NCBI GenBank assembly: GCA_019683665.1
Contig: JADGIB010000002.1
Span: 1 to 35,692, forward strand
Length of the DNA stretch: 35,692 bases
Reading direction: 5' to 3'
From: Solirubrobacteraceae bacterium
GTDB lineage: Bacteria; Actinomycetota; Thermoleophilia; Solirubrobacterales; Solirubrobacteraceae
The translations under genes and the position numbers were made by a program. Each line of letters starts with the position of its first letter. Within the stretch, counting starts at the first letter, position 1. This document shows positions 28,295-35,692 of this stretch, piece by piece. The notes below the pieces were generated by a model. It was given only the letters and a program-made list of their open reading frames with translations. It did not search any database and was not told the DNA's origin.

Positions 28295-28488
28295 TGGACC
28301 CCCGCGAGCGCGACCCGGTCGCCGCCCTCGTCCACGACCTGCGCACGCCGCTGGCCGTCGTCTCCGGCTTCGCCGAGCTGCTGCGCGCGAAGGCCGACGC
28401 GCTCACCGACGAGCAGCGCGCCGAGTACGTGGCCCGGATCGCCGAGGGCGCCCGCCAGATGGACGAGATCCTCAGCCGCGCGCGCTGA
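28294..28488 (+). CDS. Stand-alone HisKA (DHp) mini-protein without an ATPase domain
   Basis: 64 aa: MDPRERDPVAALVHDLRTPLAVVSGFAELLRAKADALTDEQRAEYVARIAEGARQMDEILSRAR. H-box HDLRTPL; start overlaps the response-regulator stop. Confidence 0.82.
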   Translation: MDPRERDPVAALVHDLRTPLAVVSGFAELLRAKADALTDEQRAEYVARIAEGARQMDEILSRAR

Positions 28489-28495
28489 GCGCCGG

Positions 28496-29479
28496 TCAGG
28501 CCGCCCGCGCGCCCGCCGGCTCGGTCGCGACGCGGCCGGCCGGGAAGTAGGCGCCGGTGCCCAGCGCCCGGTCGTAGGCGCTCCAGCGCTGCCCGTCGCG
28601 CAGCTCCTTCTCGAGCCGGTCGAACGAGCCGAGCCGCCCGCCGAGGTTGTCGACGAAGTGGACGAGCGTCGCCTCGCGCGTGCAGGGGACGACCGGCGAG
28701 CCGTGCTCGAGCGACCCGTGGTGGCTGAGGATGATGTGGAGCACCGCCTCGGCGCGGTCGGCCGGGAACCCCTCGATCGCCTCGATCGTGCGCCGCACGC
28801 GCGTGTAGCCGAGGACGATCTCGCCCTGCAGGCGGCCCGCGTCGGTCATGTGGATGCGCAGGCCGTCGGTGCGGTAGGCCTCGAGCTTGCCGATGTCGTG
28901 GAGGATCGCGCCGGTCACGGCGACGTCGTGGTCGATCCCCGGGAACGTCGCGCTCATCGCGTGGACGGCCTGGCCGACGGTGAGCGAGTGCTCCAGCAGC
29001 CCGTGGCGGTAGGCCTGGTGGTAGACCTTCGCCGCCGGCGCGTCGCGGAACGCCGGCCACGTCGGCGCCGACGGCCCGACGATCCGGTCCAGCAGCTCGG
29101 CCAGGTACGGGTCGCGGACCGTGCCGATGAGCTCGCGCAGGTCGGCCTCCATCGCCGCCGCCGGGCGCAGCGGCCCGTCGAGCAGGTCGGCCGGGTCGAA
29201 GCTGCCGTCGGCCGGGCGGCGCAGCGCCCGGATCGTGATCTCCGCCCCGTAGCGGGGATGGTCGGAGTAGCGGCCGATGACCCGCACCGGCACCCCGGGG
29301 CGGATGTGGGGCCGCAGCTCGGCGACGCCGTCCCAGATCGTCGCCGCCACCGTGCCCGTGCGGTCGCCGAGCACGAGCTTGAGGAACTCGCGCCCGTCGC
29401 GCTTCTGGCCGACCTCGACCTCGCGGACCAGGAGGACCTGGTCGATCTCGCATCCGTCGGTCAGCTCACGCACGAGCAT
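28496..29479 (-). CDS. OB-fold plus HD-domain protein, YhaM-like 3'-5' exoribonuclease
   Basis: GREFLKLVLGDRTGTVAATIWDGV (OB) and HGLLEHSLTVGQAVHAM...GAILHDIGKLEAYRTD...ILSHHGSLEHGSPVVPCTREATLVHFVDNL (HD). Confidence 0.9.
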   Translation of the reverse strand: MLVRELTDGCEIDQVLLVREVEVGQKRDGREFLKLVLGDRTGTVAATIWDGVAELRPHIRPGVPVRVIGRYSDHPRYGAEITIRALRRPADGSFDPADLLDGPLRPAAAMEADLRELIGTVRDPYLAELLDRIVGPSAPTWPAFRDAPAAKVYHQAYRHGLLEHSLTVGQAVHAMSATFPGIDHDVAVTGAILHDIGKLEAYRTDGLRIHMTDAGRLQGEIVLGYTRVRRTIEAIEGFPADRAEAVLHIILSHHGSLEHGSPVVPCTREATLVHFVDNLGGRLGSFDRLEKELRDGQRWSAYDRALGTGAYFPAGRVATEPAGARAA

Positions 29480-29540
29480 GCCGGCAACGTAGACGTGCGC
29501 GCGGACGAACCTTCGCGATCCGGGGTAGTGTCCTGCGCCC

Positions 29541-30233
29541 ATGGGACGCACCGCGATCGTGACGGGCGGGACCGGCGGGCTCGGCCAGGCGGTGACGGCC
29601 GCCTTCCTCGAGGACGGCTGGCGGGTCGTCGTGCCGTGGGTCTCCGAGGAGGAGGCCGCGCGGCTGGAGCCCCACGAGCGGCTCGCGCTGATCCGCGCCG
29701 ACCTGGGCGACGAGGCGTCGGTCGCCGAGGTCGTCGCGCTCGCCGCCGGCGACCAGGCGGCGCCGCTGCACTCGGTCGTCAACCTCGTCGGCGGCTTCGC
29801 CCAGGGCGGGCGCATCCACGAGACCCCGATCGAGGACTTCGAGGCCCAGTTCCGGCTCAACCTGCGCCCGACCTACCTCGTGACCGCCGCCGCGCTGCCG
29901 CACCTCGTCGCCGGCGGCGGCGGCTCCGTCGTCTGCGTCTCCACCCGCGCCGCCGTGCGCCCCGGGCCCGGCGCCGCCGGCTACATCGCCTCGAAGGCGG
30001 CGGTGCTCGCCTTCGTCGACGCCGCCGCGGTCGAGTACCGCAACGACAACGTGCGCGTGAACGCCGTGCTCCCCTCGATCATCGACACCCCGGCCAACCG
30101 GGCCGCCAACCCCGACGGCGCCTACGAGCGGTGGGTGCGCCCGGAGGAGATCGCGCGCGTCATCCGGTTCCTGTGCTCCGATGACGCGGCGCCGACGAGC
30201 GGCGCGCACGTCCCGGTGTACGGCAAGGCGTAG
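29541..30233 (+). CDS. SDR family oxidoreductase
   Basis: TGGTGGLGQAVTAAFL, SVVNLVGGF, GYIASKAAVLAFV, PVYGKA C-terminus. Confidence 0.93.
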   Translation: MGRTAIVTGGTGGLGQAVTAAFLEDGWRVVVPWVSEEEAARLEPHERLALIRADLGDEASVAEVVALAAGDQAAPLHSVVNLVGGFAQGGRIHETPIEDFEAQFRLNLRPTYLVTAAALPHLVAGGGGSVVCVSTRAAVRPGPGAAGYIASKAAVLAFVDAAAVEYRNDNVRVNAVLPSIIDTPANRAANPDGAYERWVRPEEIARVIRFLCSDDAAPTSGAHVPVYGKA

Positions 30234-30244
30234 GAGGAGCGGCG

Positions 30245-31195
30245 GTGCGAGGCGGAATCGACCTCGGCGGAACGAAGATCCAGGCGATCGTCGTCGACGA
30301 CGACCACGCGATCGTCGGCGAGGCGCGGCGCCCCACGCCGGCCACCGGCGGCCCCGACGACGTCATCGCCGCCCTCGCCGAGGCCCAGCGCGAGGCGGCC
30401 GCCGCGGCCGGGACGACGACCGAGGCCCTGGCCGGCGTCGGGCTCGGCTCGCCCGGCGACGTCGACGCCGGCGCGGGCACGATCGCCCAGGCCGGCAACC
30501 TCCCGAACTGGCGCGACCCGGTCCCGGTCGGGGAGCGCCTCGGCGCGCTGCTCGGCACGCGGGTGGCGATCGGCAACGACGTCTCCGTCGCGACGAAGGC
30601 CGAGTACGAGCTCGGCGCCGGCCGCCCCTACCGCTCGCTGCTCGGCGTCTTCTGGGGCACCGGCGTCGGCGGCGGGCTCATCCTCGACGGGCGCGAGTGG
30701 CTCGGCCGCGGCGCCGCCGGCGAGATCGGCCACATGGTCGTCAAGGAGGGCGGCGCGAAGTGCCCGTGCGGCCGCCACGGCTGCATGGAGGCCTACGCGG
30801 GCCGCAAGGCGATGGAGCTGACCGCCCGCGCGCGCCACGAGAAGGGCGAGCCGACGAAGCTGTTCAAGATCATGGAGGAGAAGGGCCGCGACCGGCTCAC
30901 GAGCGCGGTCTGGGCCAAGGCGATCGAGCACGAGGACACGCTCGCCGTCCACCTCATCGACCGCGCCTACCGGGCGATCACCACCGCCGTCGCGTCGGCC
31001 GTCAACCTCCTCGACCTCGAGGCGATCGTCCTCGGCGGCGGGCTCGGCGTGCGCTTCGGCGAGGCCGCCGCCCAGCGGCTGGCGGCCGAGATGCGCCCGC
31101 ACCTCTTCAACGACGACCGGCCCCCGGCGGTGAAGGTCGCCGAGCTGGGCGACTACGGCGGCGCGCTCGGCGCCGCGATGCTCGTCGGGCCATGA
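30245..31195 (+). CDS. ROK family protein (glucokinase-like)
   Basis: GGIDLGGTKIQAIVVD, GNDVSVATKAEYELG, GEIGHMVVKEGGAKCPCGRHGCMEAYAGR; SD GGAGGAG. Confidence 0.94.
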   Translation: MRGGIDLGGTKIQAIVVDDDHAIVGEARRPTPATGGPDDVIAALAEAQREAAAAAGTTTEALAGVGLGSPGDVDAGAGTIAQAGNLPNWRDPVPVGERLGALLGTRVAIGNDVSVATKAEYELGAGRPYRSLLGVFWGTGVGGGLILDGREWLGRGAAGEIGHMVVKEGGAKCPCGRHGCMEAYAGRKAMELTARARHEKGEPTKLFKIMEEKGRDRLTSAVWAKAIEHEDTLAVHLIDRAYRAITTAVASAVNLLDLEAIVLGGGLGVRFGEAAAQRLAAEMRPHLFNDDRPPAVKVAELGDYGGALGAAMLVGP

Positions 31196-32727
31196 GCGCC
31201 ACGCCGACGCGGACGCCGAACCCCAACCGCTGGTGGACCCTCGGCGTCGTCTGCGTCGGCATCTTCATGCTCCTGCTCGACATCACGGTCGTGAACGTCG
31301 CGCTGCCCGACATCGAGCGCGACCTCGGCGCCTCGTTCGCCGAGCTGCAGTGGGTCGTCGACGCCTACGCGCTCACGCTCGCCGCGCTCATGCTCACGGC
31401 CGGCTCGGTCGCCGACCGCGTCGGCCGCCGGCTCGTCTTCGCCGTCGGCCTCGGCGTCTTCGCGGGCTCGTCGCTGGCCTGCGGGCTGGCGCCGACCGCG
31501 ACGTGGCTCGACGTGCTGCGCGGGGTGCAGGGCGTCGGCGGGGCGATCATGTTCGCCTGCTCGCTCGCGCTCATCGGGACCGCGTTCCACGGCCGCGAGC
31601 GCGGCGTCGCCTTCGGGGTCTTCGGCGGCGTCGCCGGCGCGGCCCTCGCCGTCGGGCCGCTCGTCGGCGGCGCGCTCACCCAGGGGCTCGGCTGGCAGTG
31701 GATCTTCTTCGTCAACGTGCCGATCGGCGCGGCGGCGCTGGCGGTGATGCTGCGCCGCGTCGACGAGTCGCGCGACCCGCGCGGCGGCGGCATCGACGTG
31801 CCCGGCGTCGTCACCTGGTCGGCGGCGCTGTTCCTGCTCATCTTCGCGCTCGTGCGCGGCAACGCCGAGGGCTGGGGCAGCCTGCCGATCGCCGGCTCGC
31901 TCGTCGCCGCCGGCGTCCTGCTCGCCGCGTTCGTCGCGCGCGAGCTGACGACCGACCACCCGATGCTCGACCTGTCGCTGCTGCGGGTGCCGAGCTTCGC
32001 GGGCGCCGCGATCGTCGGGTTCACGCTCTCGGCGTCGCTGTACGCGATGTTCCTCTACATCACGCTCTACCTCCAGAACGTGCTCGGGCACTCGCCGATG
32101 GAGGCCGGTCTGCAGCTGCTGCCGCTGACGCTGCTGTCGCTCGTCGTCGCGCCGATCTCCGGGCGGCTGACCGCGCACGTCCCGCTGCGCCTCCCGCTCG
32201 GCCTCGCGCTCCTGCTGATCGCCGTCGCGCTCGTGCTCATGTCGCCCGTCGACGCCGGCTCGACGTGGACCGTCCTGCTGCCCGGCTTCCTCGTCGCGGG
32301 CGTCGCCAACGGGATGGTCAACCCGCCGCTGGCGTCGGTCCAGATCGGGGTCGTCGAGCCGAGCCGCAGCGGCATGGCGTCGGGGATCGGCAACACGTTC
32401 CGCCAGGTCGGGACGGCGACCGCGATCGCCGCCTACGGGGCGATCTTCGAGCACCGCGTCGCCGAGAGGACGCTGGCCGGGCTCGACGCCGGGGCCCGGC
32501 GCGCGCTCGCCGCCACCGGGGAGCTCGGCCAGGCGCTCGCCTCCGGGCACGTGACCGAGATCGCGGCGCGGCTGCCGCCCGCCGCCCGCGAGCCGTTCGA
32601 GCACGCGGTCCGCGTCGGCTTCACCGGCGCCCTGCACGAGCTGTTCCTCATCGCCGCCGCGGTCGCGCTCGTCGGCGCCGTCGGCGGGTTCGCGCTCGTC
32701 CGCGCCCGTGACCTCGTCTCGCACTGA
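31192..32727 (+). CDS. MFS transporter, DHA2 (EmrB/QacA) family
   Basis: FMLLLDITVVNVALPDIERDLGASFAELQWVVDAYALTLAALMLTAGSVADRVGRR, about 14 hydrophobic segments; ATGA overlap with the ROK gene. Confidence 0.95.
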   Translation: MSATPTRTPNPNRWWTLGVVCVGIFMLLLDITVVNVALPDIERDLGASFAELQWVVDAYALTLAALMLTAGSVADRVGRRLVFAVGLGVFAGSSLACGLAPTATWLDVLRGVQGVGGAIMFACSLALIGTAFHGRERGVAFGVFGGVAGAALAVGPLVGGALTQGLGWQWIFFVNVPIGAAALAVMLRRVDESRDPRGGGIDVPGVVTWSAALFLLIFALVRGNAEGWGSLPIAGSLVAAGVLLAAFVARELTTDHPMLDLSLLRVPSFAGAAIVGFTLSASLYAMFLYITLYLQNVLGHSPMEAGLQLLPLTLLSLVVAPISGRLTAHVPLRLPLGLALLLIAVALVLMSPVDAGSTWTVLLPGFLVAGVANGMVNPPLASVQIGVVEPSRSGMASGIGNTFRQVGTATAIAAYGAIFEHRVAERTLAGLDAGARRALAATGELGQALASGHVTEIAARLPPAAREPFEHAVRVGFTGALHELFLIAAAVALVGAVGGFALVRARDLVSH

Positions 32728-32800
32728 GCGGCGCTCCGACACCCGTCCAGCGGCCGCGCGCGGGGGCGCGGCGGGCCGCCCGGGCGCCGATGTCGGACGC

Positions 32801-33337
32801 GTGCTGTCGCGTTCCCTGCTCCCGACCCTCCTGACCGCCCTCGCGCTCGCCGCCCCGGCCGCCGCGGCCCCCGCCCTCGACGCGGACACGGGCCCGTACA
32901 CGAACCCGCCGACCGCGCCGGCGACGACCCCGGTGAGCGGCAGCGCCACGGCGAACCCGCTGGTGGCGAAGCTGTGGGCGGCGGCCGTCCGCTACTGGGG
33001 CGGCGCCCCCGCGAGCTGCGCGTCGGCCGGCGTGTCGATCCGCCTCTCGACCGAGGACCCGGAGGCGACCGGCGACGCCGACGAGGCCGTCTACAACGGC
33101 TGGGTCTACGACGACGACCTGTGCACGATGTACCTGAACGTGCGCAACGAGAGCTGGCCGATCCGCGCGCGCAACGCCGAGCTCTGGTGCCAGATCATCA
33201 CCCACGAGGCCGGGCACATGCTCGGCCTGAGCCACTCGCGCAACAAGCGCCACATCATGTACGAGGGCTGGATCCCGAACGCGAACCCGCACTGCCGGGC
33301 GTTCCGGCCCAAGGCGCGGTCGACGCGCCGCCGGTGA
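32801..33337 (+). CDS. Secreted metzincin-like metallopeptidase
   Basis: Signal peptide VLSRSLLPTLLTALALAAPAAAA; zinc motif THEAGHMLGLSHS (HExxHxxGxxH) followed by a possible Met-turn HIMYEG. Confidence 0.75.
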   Translation: MLSRSLLPTLLTALALAAPAAAAPALDADTGPYTNPPTAPATTPVSGSATANPLVAKLWAAAVRYWGGAPASCASAGVSIRLSTEDPEATGDADEAVYNGWVYDDDLCTMYLNVRNESWPIRARNAELWCQIITHEAGHMLGLSHSRNKRHIMYEGWIPNANPHCRAFRPKARSTRRR

Positions 33338-33377
33338 CCGGCGGGGCGGCGGCCCGCCGGACGCGATACTGGACGCG

Positions 33378-34481
33378 ATGCGCCTGCCGCCGACCCCGGC
33401 CGAGCTGACGGCCGCCGCCGCCAACCTCCACGACGCGATCTTCCGCGGCGGCGTCGCCGACCTGCGCCGGGCGCCGGCCTCGATCATCGACGAGGGGCCG
33501 CAGCGGACGGTGTTCCGCTACCACCCGGTCCACGACGCGCCCGCGGGCCCGCCCGAGCCGGTCCTCCTCGTCCCGCCGCTGGCCGCGCCGCCGACCTGCT
33601 TCGACCTGCGCCGCGGCTGCTCGTACGTCGCCCACCTGCTGGCCGGCGGCCGGCGCACCTACCTCGTCGACTACGGCGAGATCGGCTTCTCCGACCGCGA
33701 GCTCGGGCTCGAGCACTGGATCGACGACGTCCTGCCCGCCGCGATCCGCCGCGTCAGCGAGGACGCCGGCGGCGCGCCGGTCCAGCTCGTCGGCTGGTGC
33801 CTGGGCGGGATCATGACCCTGCTGGCCGCCGCCGCCGACCGGGACCTGCCGATCGACGCGATCGCGACGGTCGCGGCGCCGTTCGACGTCCGGCGCGTGC
33901 CGCTGCTGCAGCCGCTGCGGCTGCCGGTCAACGCGACCGGCGGCTGGCTGCTGTCGCCGATCTACCGCGCGCTCGGGACCGCGCCCGCGCCGATCGTGCG
34001 GCGCGTCTTCCAGCTCACGTCGATCGACAAGGAGCTGACGAAGCCGCTCGCCCGCCTGCGCCACCTCGACGACCGCGAGTTCCTCGCCCAGATCGAGGCG
34101 GTCGACGACTTCACCCGCCACATGCAGGCCTACCCGGGGCGGACGTTCGGCCAGCTCTACCACCGCTTCTTCCGGGTCAACGACCTCGCCGACGGGCGGC
34201 TCGCGCTCGACGGCCGGGTGCTCGACCTGCGCGACGTGACCGCGCCGGTCCTGGTGATCGCCGGCGACCGCGACGGCCTCGCGCCGCGGCCCGCCGTCCA
34301 CCACGTCGCCAAGCTGCTGCCCAACGCGGCGCAGGTGCGGCTGGAGACCGGCCCGGGCGGGCACCTCGGCGTCCTCGCCGGGCGCGCGGCGCGCACGACG
34401 ACGTGGGCCTGGATCGACGACTTCCTCGCCGGCCGCGCGGCGGCGGCCGAGGGCGGCGACGCGCTGCGCGTCGTCGCGTGA
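33378..34481 (+). CDS. PhaC-like alpha/beta hydrolase
   Basis: LVGWCLGGIMTLLAAA (G-x-C-x-G-G), VLVIAGDRDGLAP, GPGGHLGVLAG. Confidence 0.8.
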   Translation: MRLPPTPAELTAAAANLHDAIFRGGVADLRRAPASIIDEGPQRTVFRYHPVHDAPAGPPEPVLLVPPLAAPPTCFDLRRGCSYVAHLLAGGRRTYLVDYGEIGFSDRELGLEHWIDDVLPAAIRRVSEDAGGAPVQLVGWCLGGIMTLLAAAADRDLPIDAIATVAAPFDVRRVPLLQPLRLPVNATGGWLLSPIYRALGTAPAPIVRRVFQLTSIDKELTKPLARLRHLDDREFLAQIEAVDDFTRHMQAYPGRTFGQLYHRFFRVNDLADGRLALDGRVLDLRDVTAPVLVIAGDRDGLAPRPAVHHVAKLLPNAAQVRLETGPGGHLGVLAGRAARTTTWAWIDDFLAGRAAAAEGGDALRVVA

Positions 34482-34551
34482 GCCGGGGCTCCTGTCCGTG
34501 AAGGCGCACTTGCAGGCGGACCGGGGGCGGGTGACTACCCTGACCCGCCGC

Positions 34552-35691
34552 ATGGACGCTCGCCGCCGCATCCCGACCGCAGCCCTCGCCGTCGCCGCCG
34601 CGCTCGCCGCCGCCGCGCCGGCCGCCGCCGCGACCGACGACGACACCGCGGTCATCGCCCCGGGCACGCTCGTCGGCGGGATCGACCTCGGCGGGCAGAC
34701 GATCGCGCAGGCGGCCGCGACGCTCGACGCGCAGCTCAAGCCGCGGCTGCTCGCGCCGGTCACCGTGCGGATCGCCGGCAGGACGTTCCAGATCGGCGGG
34801 ACGCGGGCCGGCGTCCGGCTCGACGCGCTGCGCACCGCGCGCCGCGCCTACTACGCGGGCCGCGACGCCGCCGCGACGACGACGCCGACGCCGGCGCCCG
34901 CGACGCCGCCGTCGTCGACGACCACGCCGGCGGCGACGGCCCCGGCGACGACGACGAGCACCGGCCCGGAGACGCGGACGGCCGCCCGGCGCGACGGCGG
35001 CGCCGTCCCCGGCGTCAGCGTGCCGCCCGCCGTCTCGGTCTCGACGAAGGCGGTCCGCGCCTGGGCCGGCAAGGTCGCCGCCCGGACGAGCCGCGCCCCG
35101 CGCGACGCCCGCCTGCGGATCGGCGTGACGCGGATGCGCGTGATCCCGGCCCGCCGCGGGATGGCCGTCGACGCCTCCCGGCTCGCGTCGAAGGTCGTCG
35201 CCGCGTTCAAGGACCCGGCCGCGTCGCGCACGATCCGCCAGGAGCGCACGGCGGTCGACCCGAAGGTGACGGTCGCCGACCTGCGCCGCCAGAACGCGAC
35301 GATCGTCACCGTCGACCGCGGCCGCTTCACGCTGCGGCTGTTCAAGAACCTCAAGCTCGTCAAGCGCTACCCGATCGCCATCGGCATGGCGGGGATGGAC
35401 ACGCCGGCCGGCCTGTACTCGATCGCCAACAAGGCCGTGAACCCGGCCTGGCACGTCCCGAACTCCGCGTGGGCGGGCTCGCTGGCCGGCCAGGTCATCC
35501 CGGGCGGCGCGCCGAACAACCCGCTGAAGGCCCGCTGGCTGGGGATCGTCGACGGCGTCGGGATCCACGGCACCGCCGAGGAGTGGTCGATCGGGACCCG
35601 CGCCTCGCACGGCTGCATCCGGATGCGGGTGCGCGACGTCATCGACCTGTACCCGCGGGTGCCGGTCGGGGCGAAGGTCCTCATCCGCTAG
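34552..35691 (+). CDS. L,D-transpeptidase (YkuD) with N-terminal peptidoglycan-binding-like domain
   Basis: Signal peptide; HGTAEEWSIGTRASHGCIRMRVRDVIDLY; N-terminal GGIDLGGQTIAQAAATL resembling PG_binding_4; Thr/Pro-rich linker. Confidence 0.92.
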   Translation: MDARRRIPTAALAVAAALAAAAPAAAATDDDTAVIAPGTLVGGIDLGGQTIAQAAATLDAQLKPRLLAPVTVRIAGRTFQIGGTRAGVRLDALRTARRAYYAGRDAAATTTPTPAPATPPSSTTTPAATAPATTTSTGPETRTAARRDGGAVPGVSVPPAVSVSTKAVRAWAGKVAARTSRAPRDARLRIGVTRMRVIPARRGMAVDASRLASKVVAAFKDPAASRTIRQERTAVDPKVTVADLRRQNATIVTVDRGRFTLRLFKNLKLVKRYPIAIGMAGMDTPAGLYSIANKAVNPAWHVPNSAWAGSLAGQVIPGGAPNNPLKARWLGIVDGVGIHGTAEEWSIGTRASHGCIRMRVRDVIDLYPRVPVGAKVLIR

Positions 35692-35692
35692 G

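Noticed and set aside
1-35692. CRISPR arrays, tRNA/rRNA genes, transposons, phage or integron signatures
   Set aside because: No regularly spaced repeats, no cloverleaf candidates in the small intergenic gaps, and no transposase/integrase motifs seen by eye. A tRNAscan/Infernal run would be decisive.

Overview
High-GC actinobacterial chromosomal window; gene content and style suggest Thermoleophilia/Solirubrobacterales (inference from memory, not tested). It is densely packed with about 35 protein-coding genes. I found no tRNA, rRNA, CRISPR array, IS element or prophage. Landmarks: amidase; CGNR regulator plus citrate synthase; MarR; tandem DUF4389 with an M48 metallopeptidase (frame break between them); ArsC-like protein; groES-groEL with two CIRCE operators; ASCH/Nudix/Crp operon; BioY; Lhr helicase, Nei-type glycosylase and GDPD; family-5-type UDG plus TetR; rfbA-rfbD-rfbB; two F420-type oxidoreductase families; a fused PafBC-type double-WYL regulator; a NarL-type response regulator coupled to a 64-aa stand-alone HisKA mini-protein; YhaM-like OB-HD nuclease; SDR, ROK kinase and DHA2 MFS; secreted metzincin-like protein; PhaC-like hydrolase; L,D-transpeptidase. 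The less ordinary signals are: (1) a TANNNT-type -10 hexamer 6-11 nt upstream of the start codon of most transcription-unit-leading genes, suggesting pervasive leaderless transcription and interlocked divergent promoters; (2) the HisKA-only protein beside a NarL-type regulator; (3) the DUF4389/M48 frame discontinuity; (4) the paired CIRCE sites, one inside a neighbouring CDS. All calls are from reading the sequence and supplied ORFs; no searches were run.
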